Origin: Cryptomeria japonica
Taxonomy: Eukaryota; Streptophyta; Pinopsida; Cupressales; Cupressaceae
Length of the DNA: 64,000 nt
NCBI RefSeq assembly: GCF_030272615.1
Contig: NC_081409.1
Coordinates: 531,279,791-531,343,790, forward strand
Direction of reading: 5' to 3'
A program made the position numbers and the translations under genes. The notes beneath the pieces are model-generated. The model was not told where the DNA came from, did not search any database, and saw nothing but the letters and a program-made list of their open reading frames with translations. Within the stretch, counting starts at the first letter, position 1. The number at the start of each line of letters is the position of its first letter. Below, in pieces: positions 1 to 10,334 of this stretch.

Positions 1-131
1 AAGGGTGTCTGAAACAAGTTTTAAATCTTTAAAAATCTCTAAATTTCTTGAGTTTTTCACTTTCCCGAGTCCAACCGAGTTTGACGCCGAGTTCGAGTCC
101 GAGTCGAGTCCGAGTCCCGTTTCTTTGGTAT
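1..131. repeat. GACTCG/CGAGTC-rich fragment
   Basis: Positions 60-120 are built from overlapping copies of CGAGTCC, CGAGTTC and CGAGTCG. The same word family dominates the interior of the hAT-like element at 26442-27134, so this may be a decayed or truncated relative. It lies exactly where the 3' LTR of element C stops matching its partner LTR (near 130), which fits an insertion. The left end is outside the window and I could not find terminal repeats, so the assignment is tentative. Confidence 0.4.
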
Positions 132-311
132 ATACATACATACATGTAAATAGTATCCTTGAAACACATCAAAACACCTCAGAATCACTTGCAACCGAAA
201 CTACCTAGGCCAAATATCCTTAAGATCCCTTAAATGTCTTGGTTAGCCTACAGGAACATCGAGAAATAGGCTAACGACAACATCATGTGTGCTAGAAAAG
301 GGGACATTATA
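132..311 (-). repeat. Element C 3' LTR, first ~180 bases
   Basis: On the minus strand this begins TATAATGTCCCC at 311 and matches the first ~180 bases of the LTR that starts at 5082, with scattered substitutions. The first bases are TA rather than the usual TG, so the terminal dinucleotide has mutated. The match ends near 130, where GACTCG-rich DNA takes over. Confidence 0.65.
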
Positions 312-330
312 GTCCGCCCTTCCCAAAAAT
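312..330 (-). other. Element C polypurine tract
   Basis: On the minus strand the bases just before the 3' LTR read GGGAAGGGCGGAC. A G-rich tract abutting an LTR start is the expected plus-strand primer site of an LTR retrotransposon. Confidence 0.55.
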
Positions 331-448
331 GCTTGTCCTAAAGAAAACTGAAACTGAGTATGATCCCAGGGTCCCAATCCAATCTAGGAGATCTATAGAA
401 CCAACCACTAAAAACATTGCCCTGTTGGATGCCAACACAAGAGACCTT

Positions 449-811
449 TTAATAACAACTAGTAAGTAGAGCAATCAAATACTGCACCATCTTTGTTAAC
501 TCCTCAGGAAACTGCTCTCCGAAAAAACTCAATTGGAACACCATGGGAGTAAACCCTAGTAAGCCAACATTGGCTTCCTCATCCTCAATTGTTGAACTGC
601 AAACCAAAGTGATCCCTGGGTTCCAAATCAACCTCAAAAAGGAACCACCATGTTGACATTGCGCCACTCTGATATAATCATAAACTGAAACTCTGCTATC
701 ATGTGCAAGCCTATCACCCATGTATGTACCTGAATCTCTTATGTCATTGAGCATACTCAGCATGGAATGATGAATAGTTTTCAGCATATCTCCAAATGTA
801 ATCACACACAT
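449..811 (-). pseudogene. Cassette C-terminal ORF, element C
   Basis: This is the last readable ORF before the polypurine tract. I recognise no domain. It contains a SGTYMGD stretch and a YDYI...RLIWNPG stretch. These loosely resemble the end of the cassette near 40260-40465 (YLCMGS, STYDWDGNLTRL), which also sits next to an LTR. That suggests both cassettes share the same C-terminal end. The start shown is only the first ATG in frame; the upstream frame is broken. Confidence 0.4.
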
Positions 812-956
812 CTCTTCACAATTTTCAGCAGCAATTAAGTCTGAAAAACTGATTTTTACTCACTTCCGGAATGCCTTTGCTCTCATGGACTGGTAAATTC
901 TCATCAACATCCAATTCCCTAGTGTTGTAGAGATCATTATGTGCACTCAAATGTAT

Positions 957-1568
957 TCAACCAGTTGTTATCATCACTGCATGATCTGAAAATTCAATGA
1001 TTAGCATCATAGGAGAACTTTTATACATTGAAATGTGAGATGGAGGCCAAGAAACCAAATCTGAAAATTCATTCCCAATTGGTTGTAGGCTGCTAGAATA
1101 TGGCTCATGCAACAAATATAATGCTTTCTTATTGGTTAGAGAGAGAGTGTGACCATTTGCTAACCATTTAACTGTCAACTCTTCAATGTTATGACTCCCA
1201 TGTTCATTCAAATTTCTTGGTATATCCATACAAACAAGAACTTTGTATATCTCATGCTCCATCTGAATGCTAATCTTCAAATAAAAAGGGAAGTTCGTAC
1301 CTTGTGAGAAACTTGAAACAATGAAGACATCCTCATGCTTAAGCTTGCACTCTTGGGTATATGCAAAGTGATTTTCCAAATCCATGTCAACCTGAAAATT
1401 CATATTTGACATCTTATGACAAACAAGTGCATAAGGTCTGCTATTCACCATCGACAAATCAGCATTTGATACAAATTCTTTCATAGAATCTTCATAGCAT
1501 TCAATCCATTCTTCTTCAAACATCGGTTGCTCATCAATGGTGGTTGTCTCTTCTAATGTGGCTGCCAT
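957..1568 (-). pseudogene. Unrecognised cassette ORF, element C
   Basis: About 203 residues with an acidic N-terminal part (EETTTIDEQPMFEEEWIEC) followed by a mixed alpha/beta-looking region. No motif I recognise. It overlaps the end of the coiled-coil ORF at 1553-1924 by 16 bases in another frame, so the two were probably one reading frame before a frameshift. Its position after the coiled coil matches the 39372-40274 ORF in the second cassette copy, but I could not align the two with confidence. Confidence 0.4.
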
Positions 1569-1924
1569 AAAGACTGATTTTCTGATTGAGATTGTGCCAA
1601 ACTCAGCTCCAAGTTAAGCTTGTCAATCTGATTTTCTGCTCTTTGTAGAGCCTCTTGAGTAGCTTCCAAGGTATCCTTAGTATCCACAAACTCATGGGCG
1701 ATATTGTCAACCTCTTCTTCTTTCCTATACAATGATGCTGAATAAATTTCCGCAAGATTAAGGAGGTGGTCACAATCTGAAAGTAACTGAAAATAATTTG
1801 ACTTCATTGTCTCTATACCTTCTTTGATTACCTGCAAATCAGCTTGAGTAGATTCATCTTTACCCCATTTTTCTCTACTGTCAAGTTGTGCCTTCCAAAC
1901 GTGATGTTCAACCAACTTGTGCAT
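1553..1924 (-). pseudogene. Coiled-coil cassette ORF, element C
   Basis: About 123 residues, strongly helical and charged, with heptad-like spacing from roughly residue 30 to 115. The stretch EVDNIAHEFVDTKDTLE aligns with KVNELTLKLESTKDMLE in the ORF at 38846-39397, and the flanking residues also align (CDHLLNLAE against RDYAFELTR). These are therefore two copies of the same protein family in two different elements. The function is unknown. A coiled coil next to an acidic segment would fit a structural, gag-like or host-derived scaffold role, but that is inference. Confidence 0.5.
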
Positions 1925-2029
1925 GTCATCAAAATGTGTTAACGCTGCAACTATCTTATCTTCATTGACCTTAAATTGGTTCTCCAGTTTGTGTGACTTA
2001 ACAACATTAGATTCATATGTTGAAATAGC

Positions 2030-2446
2030 TCATTTACCATGAGGGATTTGGCTCTCATTGCAAACTTCTTCTATGATATCTTCTTCGCACTGTTGCTGAT
2101 TTAGAACCAAGGCAGCATTAAAATCAAACATAGAATCACCATCATCAACATTTGGACCAATCTTTTCAAGTGGAGAAAGTGGGGCAGCAATAGCATGAGT
2201 CATGGAATCACCAAAAGAAGCCATTACCTTTCCGGAATTGTCAAGAATAATTTCTAAATCACCCACAAAGAGGTTCATGCAACCATTACCTGGAGCAAAA
2301 ATTGACTCATCATATTGGCAACTATCCTCTTCATTGTTGGACAAAACTTCCTCATCTTCAAGAATATCTTCAATGGTAGATGCACGTGGAGAATCAACTT
2401 CATCCTTAGGATCAGCTTCCTTGTTCAAATGATCATTTAGAAGCAA
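2030..2446 (-). pseudogene. Acidic cassette ORF, element C
   Basis: About 138 residues, very rich in Asp and Glu (for example EDILEDEEVLSNNEED). A segment DGDSMFDFNAALVLNQQQ matches the pattern NGDVTLDLGAAFSFDQSD in the acidic ORF at 37783-38442, supporting a shared cassette. No catalytic motif is visible. It lies between the zinc-finger ORF and the coiled-coil ORF. Confidence 0.45.
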
Positions 2447-2461
2447 ACTTGTATTGGCAAC

Positions 2462-2764
2462 CTATATTTCCTCTTCAAATGATGACAAGAGAGACTTGGA
2501 AGTAGATGGAATGTCTTCCAATACCTTTTCACCCATACATTGGTGATTAGGCTTCCAATCCTTATTGCAAGAGAAGCACAGATTTTGCCTCCTCAATTCA
2601 TTCTTGCTCACTTTCAGAATTTTGTCACAAAAGAAATATTTTTCAATTTCCTTTGCTTTCTCTTTATCCATGAGAGGTTTAAATTTATCACATTGACTTA
2701 ATACATTGTTGACCAAATTGTAAGCAGTAGTAGATATAACCAGTTCTTGTTTATATACAGCCAA
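2462..2764 (-). pseudogene. Chromovirus-type gag zinc-finger fragment, element C
   Basis: About 100 residues. The C-terminal half contains LRRQNLCFSCNKDWKPNHQC, in which CFSCNKDWKPNHQC has the Cx2Cx7HxC spacing found in the gag nucleocapsid of many plant chromoviruses. This shows that element C derives from a Ty3/gypsy parent, even though no polymerase remains. The upstream junction with the PDS5-like segment is a frame change near 2765. Confidence 0.6.
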
Positions 2765-3310
2765 TCAGAAAGTTATGAGAGGTCGGGAAATGACATCAAA
2801 TTCAACAATAATTGTAGTCATAATGATTCTCATGAAATCATGAATGGATTGAACATGATCTTCACTGATAGCAAAATGAAAATGATGAAACATCTGAAAA
2901 CTAAGATCATCACAACTGCAGTCAATCATGACAACACATGATCTCACCTTTGCCATCAATTCTAAATTCATAGCCCTTTTACTGAAAGAAGGTCTACTGA
3001 TTTCTCCTAACACTTCAAAACTTTCAATGATTACTTGAAAAACCTCTTTCATTTTATCATCTTTGTAAGGAGTTTCAGGAGCTGTAATTCTTATAATTTC
3101 ACTTAGGCAATTAGAAACAACTAGTCTTACCTCCTTATTTGGGTGTCTCAGCAATCTATGTTCTCCCAAAGAGTTCACTGTTGGAGCTATTGCTATTTGG
3201 ATCAGCTGAGAGGGTGACTGTTTCACCTATTGCAAACACTCTGCCACATCCTCCAATGAGCTGAGAAGATCATCTTTTGATAGAGATAAGTGTCCCACTT
3301 TTCTCCTACA
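2765..3310 (-). pseudogene. PDS5-like cohesin cofactor fragment (captured, broken)
   Basis: PDS5 proteins are HEAT-repeat regulators of sister-chromatid cohesion. This stretch covers the N-terminal region of plant PDS5 proteins. It starts at the typical LSKDDLLSSLEDVAECLQ segment (about 3305-3240), then meets an in-frame TAG, and continues through SEIIRITAPETPY and AKVRSCVVMIDCSCDDL. These segments correspond to the conserved 'SEITRITAPxxPYxD' and 'RSCVVMLDLECDDL' blocks of the family. Around 170 residues are present, against well over 800 in real PDS5 proteins. A frameshift separates it from the ORF upstream (3223-3492). No introns are visible, so capture through RNA is possible. It sits inside element C on the same strand as its primer site. 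I am confident of the homology and confident that it is not functional as it stands. Confidence 0.75.
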
Positions 3311-3529
3311 ATAGACACCTTTTTGCCTAACTCCTTATCACCTTCTAAAGTAGTTAGTACATCCTTCATCGTGTCTTTTCTTCTTTCTTCATTTTTGCCG
3401 ACTTTCTTGATTTGGTCACTGAAGAAGTCTTTTTCATTTGTTTCTGATTTCTTTTTAAAAATGGATCTAAACCAACCAGGATGCTCACGCAAGTACTAAA
3501 GAGCTTCTAATAACTCTTCATAAGTCTTC
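3223..3529 (-). pseudogene. Leader ORF upstream of PDS5-like fragment
   Basis: The ORF at 3223-3492 is lysine- and glutamate-rich (IFKKKSETNEKD, KKVGKNEERRK). It runs into the PDS5-like region in a different frame. The same frame extends upstream past one stop to a KMKTYEELLEAL segment near 3520. This is either the start of the element's protein or the N-terminal extension of the captured gene. I cannot assign it. Confidence 0.35.
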
Positions 3530-3568
3530 ATCTTTTTTAGTAACCCTTCAAGATGGCAGGATACACCT

Positions 3569-3663
3569 GCTTTGATACCACTATAATGGCCTGCCCTAGT
3601 TGCACCTAAATCTTTCAATCTTCTTAATTTTGTCAAACAATTGGCACCCAAGCTCTAATACCA
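3569..3663 (-). other. Element C primer-binding site, duplicated
   Basis: On the minus strand TGGTATTAGAGC lies at 3652-3663 and TGGTATCAAAGC at 3569-3580. Both resemble the initiator-tRNA-Met primer site (TGGTATCAGAGC), and both are preceded by the same TATAG. The one nearer the LTR is more likely original. The second may come from a small duplication or from a nested leader. The bases after the second site (TCCTGCCATCTTG) also follow the primer site of A1 at 35305, linking the two elements. Confidence 0.5.
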
Positions 3664-3664
3664 C

Positions 3665-5082
3665 TATAAGAAACCCCTTCAAGTTCAGCCCTTAATTTAG
3701 ATTTTGTGTTGCTTGACATTTGGTCAAACAATTTGCATACATGGTCTGATTTTTTGAGTTCTTATTTATTTTTTTGAGTTTGAGATTTGATGATTCATGC
3801 CAAATCACATAATATTGTAATGAAATAAGAACTAACAGTGCACAAATTTCAGACAGTAGGAATCCAAGGAATAACAACTTTTAAAAGAAAAATCAGAACT
3901 AACAGTTGATTTATTTATGACTGTTACAACTTGTCTCAGACTAATAACTTCATTCCAAAGAGCACTTTTCAATGACTAATCAAGAATACAACCAGTTTAT
4001 TACATACCCGTTAATCCCTGCTTGATGAAATGACATACAATGAAGTGAATAGGGCTGGAAATGGACTGTCAACACCTTCGATACAAATCTGGGCAGCAAA
4101 TAAGAGCCCAAACCAAGTGCTAAATCTTCACCAAGAATAGCCGCCTGAGATAGAGATGTAACCATGAAACCTTGGATCTGAGGCTTCTTCCCAAATTAAG
4201 TCTTTAAATCTGAATGAATAACCAGCAATAGGCTAACAATGGAGGCGAGCATTGTAGCGGGTACTGTAGAACGACACTATAGCGCGACATTGTAGCAACC
4301 GACACTGTAGTGGCACTATTCACGTCACTATTCATTAAAGCTTCGAAATCTTCACAAAATCCATGCCAAACCCAAGCTAATTGAAGCTCAAACTAATTCC
4401 AAACTTGCAAATAAACTCAATGATGAATTTTAGATGAATCCACCCCTCTATGTGGAATTGGGTTTCCATCCAACCCACAAATTCCCAAGGGTTTTCGTCC
4501 TTGAAAATGGTTGTCACTGTTATGCCAACAACTATTGAGAAATTCCAATATCAAATTATCACTTAACCAAGCATGTCCATAAATGTGCTCTTAAGAGCCT
4601 TTTATAACTTTCCTAGGAGAGCTCACACACTTTCCAACCAAAGTGGGATAAAAGATATATTTTTCCCTTTAACATTCATGTCTCCACATACTTTAATAAA
4701 GGGAACTTTTAAATTACTTTTTTTTAACTTAAGTTCTCACATCCATAAAGTTAAATATTTTAATTTAACTTTATAACTTAACTTTATTGCTAAATTAATC
4801 AATAATCACAAATGATTATTAAAATCTCAAATCAATATCATCAATAACCATTGACGGGATATTATTCATGAACCACTAATGATCTTGACCTAGCCAACTC
4901 ACTTACTATAAATAGTAAGTATCCTTGAAACACATCAAAACACCTCAAAATCGCCTACAACTAAAACTGCCTAGGCCAAATATCCTCAAGATCCCTTAAA
5001 TGTCCTGGTTAGCCTACAGGAACATGGAGAAATACGCTAACGACAACATCATACAATGCGTGCTAGAAAAGGGGACATTACA
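3665..5082 (-). repeat. Element C 5' LTR
   Basis: On the minus strand it starts TGTAATGTCCCC at 5082 and ends about 3665, next to the primer site, giving ~1.4 kb. It contains an inverted repeat at 4901-4920. At 4253-4330 it has a cluster of CACTGTAG/CACTATAG-like words around GCGACATTGTAGC. The start motif is shared with several other LTRs here (27184, 46292, 48589, 61137). Confidence 0.6.
4901..4920. repeat. Inverted repeat in LTR C
   Basis: ACTTACTATAAATAGTAAGT: nine-base arms ACTTACTAT and ATAGTAAGT around AA. The same ACTTACTA...TAGTAAGT word recurs in the A-type LTRs at 27412-27690 and 46525-46735. Confidence 0.7.
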
Positions 5083-8000
5083 CCACTCCCAGACCCCCTC
5101 ATTGTAATCAAATTTCTTATATGACAAGAGATCCCACTAACTAGTGGGGGTTTGGGACTGGAGACCCTAATGGGTTTGAGAGGCATCAATGATAAGCTAC
5201 ACAAGGTGTTATATGTGAGAAAAACCCAATGATAGAGGGGGTGTGGGGGAAAGTGGGGGTTAAAGGGCTATGCCCTCCGAAAAAAAATATGGATAATTGA
5301 AAAGATGAAGCAAAAAAAGAAAAAAAAAATTGATAAACCGTCTTGCATTTGTGGGGGACTCTTGGCGATTTCCTCAAACATCCTTAGCCATCCTTAGGAC
5401 GGCCAGGTGTCCCCTCCTATTTCCAAGACGTTTCCAACGATTTGGCAATTCAAGGGGATGACAGGGGGACGTCCCCAAACATCCTACCATCCCCAAAACA
5501 CCATGGGGGATGAGGACATGGGCTTTAGGGGTAGGGATGCGTCCCCATGGAACACAAATTTTTATACTATATCTCTTTAGAATTCTTGTTTCCTTGGATT
5601 GTTTGGTTTGAATTGTGTGCAGTGGATGAATCATAGTATAAGCTAATCATTGGCCACTGTGTTTACATTAATGTGCATTGCGATCAATATTTTTGTTTGT
5701 CATAATCCAATCGATTTTCATGAAGTTGAAGATTAATTACAAAATCCCCAATGGAATTTGCGATAAACTTTTTCATTAAAGCCCCAATATCAAATATAAT
5801 TAATTGGACATGGTGGTCAACCATCCATCACTATCTTCCTTGATCTACCAATATTCTATATCATCATTATTTGGATATAAACCATTTAAATATGGTTTCC
5901 CAAATATTACTCCATCTCCATTATTTGCCAAATATTTTAGGAGAGCTAAACTAAATTAAGCCACTTAATCTCCACTTTAAGCAGCAATCCTTTTGCATCG
6001 TCCTAGTGACCACAACAAATTTTCCTTCTTACTTCAACATCCTTAACATTCAAATTCAATGACCTACTACTAGAGCCTCACCCTTTGTGATTTGTTAGTT
6101 CTCCTAGATCTAGAAAACATCAAAAAGCTAAGATCTGTCCAGCATTTTTTAACTCCCATTCATGCAAGTCCAAGATTGACACTGAGCAGCCCTATAGAAA
6201 TTAATGTTGCTCTCTATCTAGCGGATGGACCAATCTCCTTGTGCCAGTTAAATTCTTACTATCAGTCCCTTTATTGGGTATCTATACTTTGAACTTTGAA
6301 CTTTACATTGTCAAGTTGCAATAATTTTCGAAAAATGTACGTCTATTACATGTAATGTTCCTCAAGGATGCGACCTTGGGGTTTTTACAAGGTTTCAAGA
6401 ACAAGGGCAAAACATCTCCTCTAGATTCCAATTTTTTTTTTTTACAAACAAGGACATCCACAAGACATCTAGCCAAGATGGGGAGAGCTCCTGAGACACT
6501 CCCTTGTTTGGGAACTCCTATGACACTGAAATCGTGTTTGAATATCATGGGGTGCAGCAAGAAATTATTGAAAAAAAAATGTCTCTCTATCTTAAAACCC
6601 AAGACTGGCTTGTTTTGTCTTGCACTAGGGAAACTACACTTATCCACAATGGAGATGATCCTAAAAGAGGAATGATTGAAATGGCTATGTAGGGATGAAT
6701 CTTGAGGTCATTATGCATGTCAAAACTCTTATGGTAAGCAACCAAAATAGCCTTCACAAGCATTATGCCCAAGTTGAACCGAGTCTATTGAGGTTTTTGT
6801 ATGGCTTTGGAAATGTTCAAATGATTTCTAATTCTTAGACCTAGTGTACAACAGTCCATATTTGCCACAAATAATACAGTGTCATTGTGTCTAAACACGA
6901 AACAAATGCACTTATAAAAATAAAATAAAAAATTTAAATTGAAGAGCCTGAAAATGTTAAACTACTAGGCTGCATAGAGAATATTAAGTAAAACTACTAT
7001 TAATAATATATAAATATAAATATTTACTTATTATTATTAATATTATTAACTATTTTATAAATTTACTAAAAACTATTAATGATTGTGAACTTAGAGTCAT
7101 TTGTAAACTTGTAATTGATTAATTTCAAATTTTAGATCATCACAAAATTTCAAATGACTTTATATATATCACCATCCCCAAAATTTGGGAATTCTTTTGC
7201 CATCCCTGAAACAACATCCCCACACCCCCCCATCCCTTATGAGAAGTCTTTTTTTGCAAATCCCTCTAGAAACAAGGTGGCAGATAGACCACCAGCCATA
7301 AAAAAATTGAAAGCTAATAAAAAGTCTCTTTTCTTTATAGTAAAAAACAATGGTAGGAGTGCTCTAGTTGTTATCTTGGGTTCATTCAAAATAAACCTAA
7401 AAGATATAAGTTGTCAAAAAATAAATAACTAAAAGACGACTAATTTTAATCAATTAGAAGTGTTCTTAAAAGTGACCTAAATTGTGTTTAAAAGTGACCT
7501 AAATTGTGTCGTTAGGCCCCTAGGACCAAAAATCCAATTTAAAGGTCATGTTTTTTGTGGGAAAATAAAAAAGATTTAAAAGGAAAATTAAAGAATTTTC
7601 TCTCATGAGAAAGTTGTTAAAGGAGTTGAGAAGAAAGAAATTCATTCAGAACTCTTTTTGAAATTTGTTCATGTGGCCAAAATCCTTCTGGTGGGATGAA
7701 AACTCCAATGCTTCTTGACAAATGAAAATCCAAAAGGTTGAAGCTCAAACAAAAGCTCTTTGCCTTCAACAAAGAGGTTCCATCCAAGGATCAACAATGA
7801 GTTGAAGATTTCAAGTTTGGGGATGAAAACCCTTAGATTCCGTTGGAGCAATTTCATATAGAAGTTGCCTTGATACCGAATGTTCGAGGAATAAGAAATG
7901 AGATTTGAAACAATACATCTTTGCAGGTGACAAATTTATAGATATTTTATAGCAAATATAAATTTGTTAAATCAGATATCTCTAGAGTTGGTCGATTATT

Positions 8001-8350
8001 TGTATTATTATTCATTTTTAGTTTTGCCACCAATATCTAGAAGCTTAAGTGCTATCAAAGATTGGGCGTTAAAAGGCATGGGTCGATATTCCTACGAGTG
8101 GGCTGTGATCAGCTGTAATAATTCTCAATCATTGACTTCCATTGGAGGATTGATGGATTGGTATTGGAGTGGCATAGAATTGTGAGAAATAAAGTTATAT
8201 GACTTGAACATATCTTCTAGGTGCTGACTACGAGTTGGAATAAGAAAAAAAAAAGAAAGAAGAGTTCGACCAGATTGGGACACCGTCCACTCCAATTTGT
8301 AGGCACAATTTGAAATAACAAATAAAAAGGTCAAAGGAAAGGGATGCAAG
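5083..8350. other. Unassigned AT-rich DNA
   Basis: No coding region is supported. ORFs are short and show no family motif. A cluster of GTCCCC/CCATCCCC words lies at 5390-5550 (for example GACGTCCCCAAACATCC), and a weaker one at 7165-7230. These could be the two ends of a degenerate element, but I could not define termini or a target duplication. Tracts of simple AT sequence lie at 6905-7090. Confidence 0.4.
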
Positions 8351-8538
8351 TGTTGGATACTCCATCATTCGTATCATGTTTGTTATTGTTTTGTTTATAT
8401 GTTGATAGTTGGTTTTTAGTGTATGGTATTCCCAAGAGGTTCAACATAATTGGTTATATTATTTGGGTATTTTTAACCATCATCTAATACAAAGAATTCA
8501 TCCGGTTTATCTTGAAAAATGCTAATATGGTATCAGAG
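8351..8538 (+). repeat. Possible small copia LTR remnant with primer site
   Basis: TGTTGGATACTCC at 8351 opens a stretch of about 176 bases, followed at 8528 by TGGTATCAGAG, a match to the initiator-tRNA primer site. A short LTR directly followed by this site is typical of Ty1/copia elements. No second LTR or polymerase is recognisable nearby, and the end of the LTR does not show a clean CA, so this is tentative. Confidence 0.35.
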
Positions 8539-9594
8539 AAAAATTGTTTTATATGCCTATTCTTTAGTGATAATGCTAAATTGTCTTTTGTGCATATTCA
8601 TTAGAAGTGCATAAGGTGGATTTAACCCGAGGGCGGAGGCGATGCATTGGTGTCAAAATCTTGCTTTTCTAATCACTAACAATTTTGGTGTTCTAATCAA
8701 AGATTGAAGCTATAGCCACGCAAGCTGAATTAGTGCAAGGGAAAAGAGTTGACCGTCCTATGTGAGGTCATGAGTGTAAAGGTCAAACTTTCTTAGCAGG
8801 CAATAAAGTTGAGTATTTGGAGGCAGCCTCATTCATATATTTGGTAACATTTTAATTTAATTATGCTCAAATCGAGTTATTTGAAGGCCTACACAAATTT
8901 ATTGAGTGTCAATTGATCGAGATCTCTATGTAAGAAGTCCAGTTTTGCGCCCCTTCCTTGCACACAGAAATAAACTACTAGATATGCATATTTATGACAG
9001 GCATCATGAGTTTTAAAGTTGCCATCAGTGTAGAAGGAGAGCCAATTTAGATTGTTTTCTTTTGGAGATCATAGTTGATCAATTTTGGAGCCAGCCATAC
9101 AAAGGCAAGCATTAACGACCATTTGTAGAGTCCTCCAATGCCTCGGTGATATTGTTTGGAATGTCAGTTCAAGGTCTGACCACGATCTATGAGCATCTCA
9201 TCGAGAGCCACATTGGGTCTTCACAAAGGTCACATATTAGCAGGGCACTAAGTTGGCTTCAGTCTTCAAAGTGCCTAAGGAGTGCGTAAAATAGAGGCAA
9301 TGGCAATGCTTGATTCATTGTATCAGAGTGGGATCATTCTTTGTGGCTATTATTTTGCAATGAGGAGATAATATTGGCACTGATTTTCTTGGATATGATT
9401 TCTTTTTATTATTGCAACATTTGATGGAGCAACAATAGGTAATTATTTTGTGAGCAGTCTGCAAGGTGTTCAGGGATTTGGAATCATTTTGTAGCACCAT
9501 ATTGACAGAAAAAATTGTTGTCATCCTCCACAGCGAATTCCAAGGCAGTGCTCTCATTGGAGGAATAACCTCCACATGTTTGGCATGTTTGGCA
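8539..9594. other. Unassigned DNA, possibly decayed copia interior
   Basis: The sequence following the primer-site-like motif at 8528 has no readable ORF above background. Just before element H there are three partial copies of CATGTTTGG (9575-9600). Nothing else is supported. Confidence 0.3.
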
Positions 9595-9891
9595 TGTTTG
9601 CCACATACGGGTCAACGTTTAAATGTAGAAAGTAAATGCACAGAACATAATGGGAATATATTAAAGAACCAGTCTCTGTATTAATATAGCAACCCATATA
9701 CATGAAGTGCTTATAACATCACACCCCGATACGACCATCATGATGCTACTTCGAAGGAAAGGTATGCAATATATAATACCCGAAGGGGTGCGACCAACCG
9801 TTGCGTCCAACTGCCCTTCGGGAAGACTAACTGACTGTCGTAACCCATAATTACCGACGACAACATAACATAATGATTATTCCCGACAACA
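9595..9891 (-). repeat. Element H 3' LTR
   Basis: 297 bases, starting at 9891 on the minus strand (TGTTGTCGGG) and ending GGCAAACA at 9595. It is bounded by TGGCA outside and by the polypurine tract inside. It contains a TATA-like ATTATATATT on the minus strand near 9771-9780. Confidence 0.88.
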
Positions 9892-9912
9892 TCATCCCCC
9901 CCAAGAAAAGAA
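9892..9912 (-). other. Element H polypurine tract
   Basis: On the minus strand the bases before the 3' LTR read TTTCTTGGGGGGGATGA, a G-run ending at the LTR. This is the expected second-strand primer. Confidence 0.7.
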
Positions 9913-10334
9913 GTCGTCTTTGGACGACTTAATACAAAATAGAGATGATGTTCATACATGAAACAGAATCAAGGTATAGAAGAAGAAGGGGGCGGAGGGG
10001 GCGTCCCTGAAGCAGCAGGTGGTAGGGCTGATGACGATGCTGGTGTCAGTCATGCACGTAGATCGTACACCTATTGTGTCCGCACCTACAAGTCCCGCTC
10101 AGCAACCTTTCTGTGCTCAATTGCAGACTTAACCATCCGGGCAACCTCCAGGAGCTTTCTCTCCTTGGCATCCACTGTCTCTTGCGCCTGTACCAGACTA
10201 GTGCTCAGGGTTGCCTACTATGCCCTTGTGTCCTCCAACTCTGCAACTAAACATGCCTTCTCGGCAGTGAACTGAGCCCTCTCGGCTTCCCACGCCACCT
10301 CCCGGTGATCCAAGTCTCTCTGCACCGCCTCAAG

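Larger units (their letters stand above)
132..5082 (-). mobile_element. Element C: non-autonomous LTR retrotransposon with captured PDS5-like fragment
   Basis: Read on the minus strand, a 5' LTR (5082 down to about 3665) is followed by two primer-site-like motifs, an interior of about 3.3 kb, a purine-rich tract at 312-330 and the start of a 3' LTR (311 downward). The two LTR starts are clearly the same sequence: both run from TRTAATGTCCCC through the same 'lysine-less' AT-rich text to about 180 bases in. The interior has no reverse transcriptase, RNase H or integrase. It holds instead, in order, a PDS5-like fragment, a chromovirus-type gag zinc finger, an acidic ORF, a coiled-coil ORF and two C-terminal ORFs. 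All frames are interrupted. The element must have moved using enzymes from another element. The left end lies beyond the window. Confidence 0.7.

Noticed and set aside
2765-3492. A functional PDS5 gene
   Set aside because: Only an N-terminal fragment, with an in-frame stop and frameshifts, is present, and it lies inside an LTR element.
6303-6675. Opposed ORFs at 6303-6647 and 6355-6675
   Set aside because: They overlap on opposite strands with no family motif on either.
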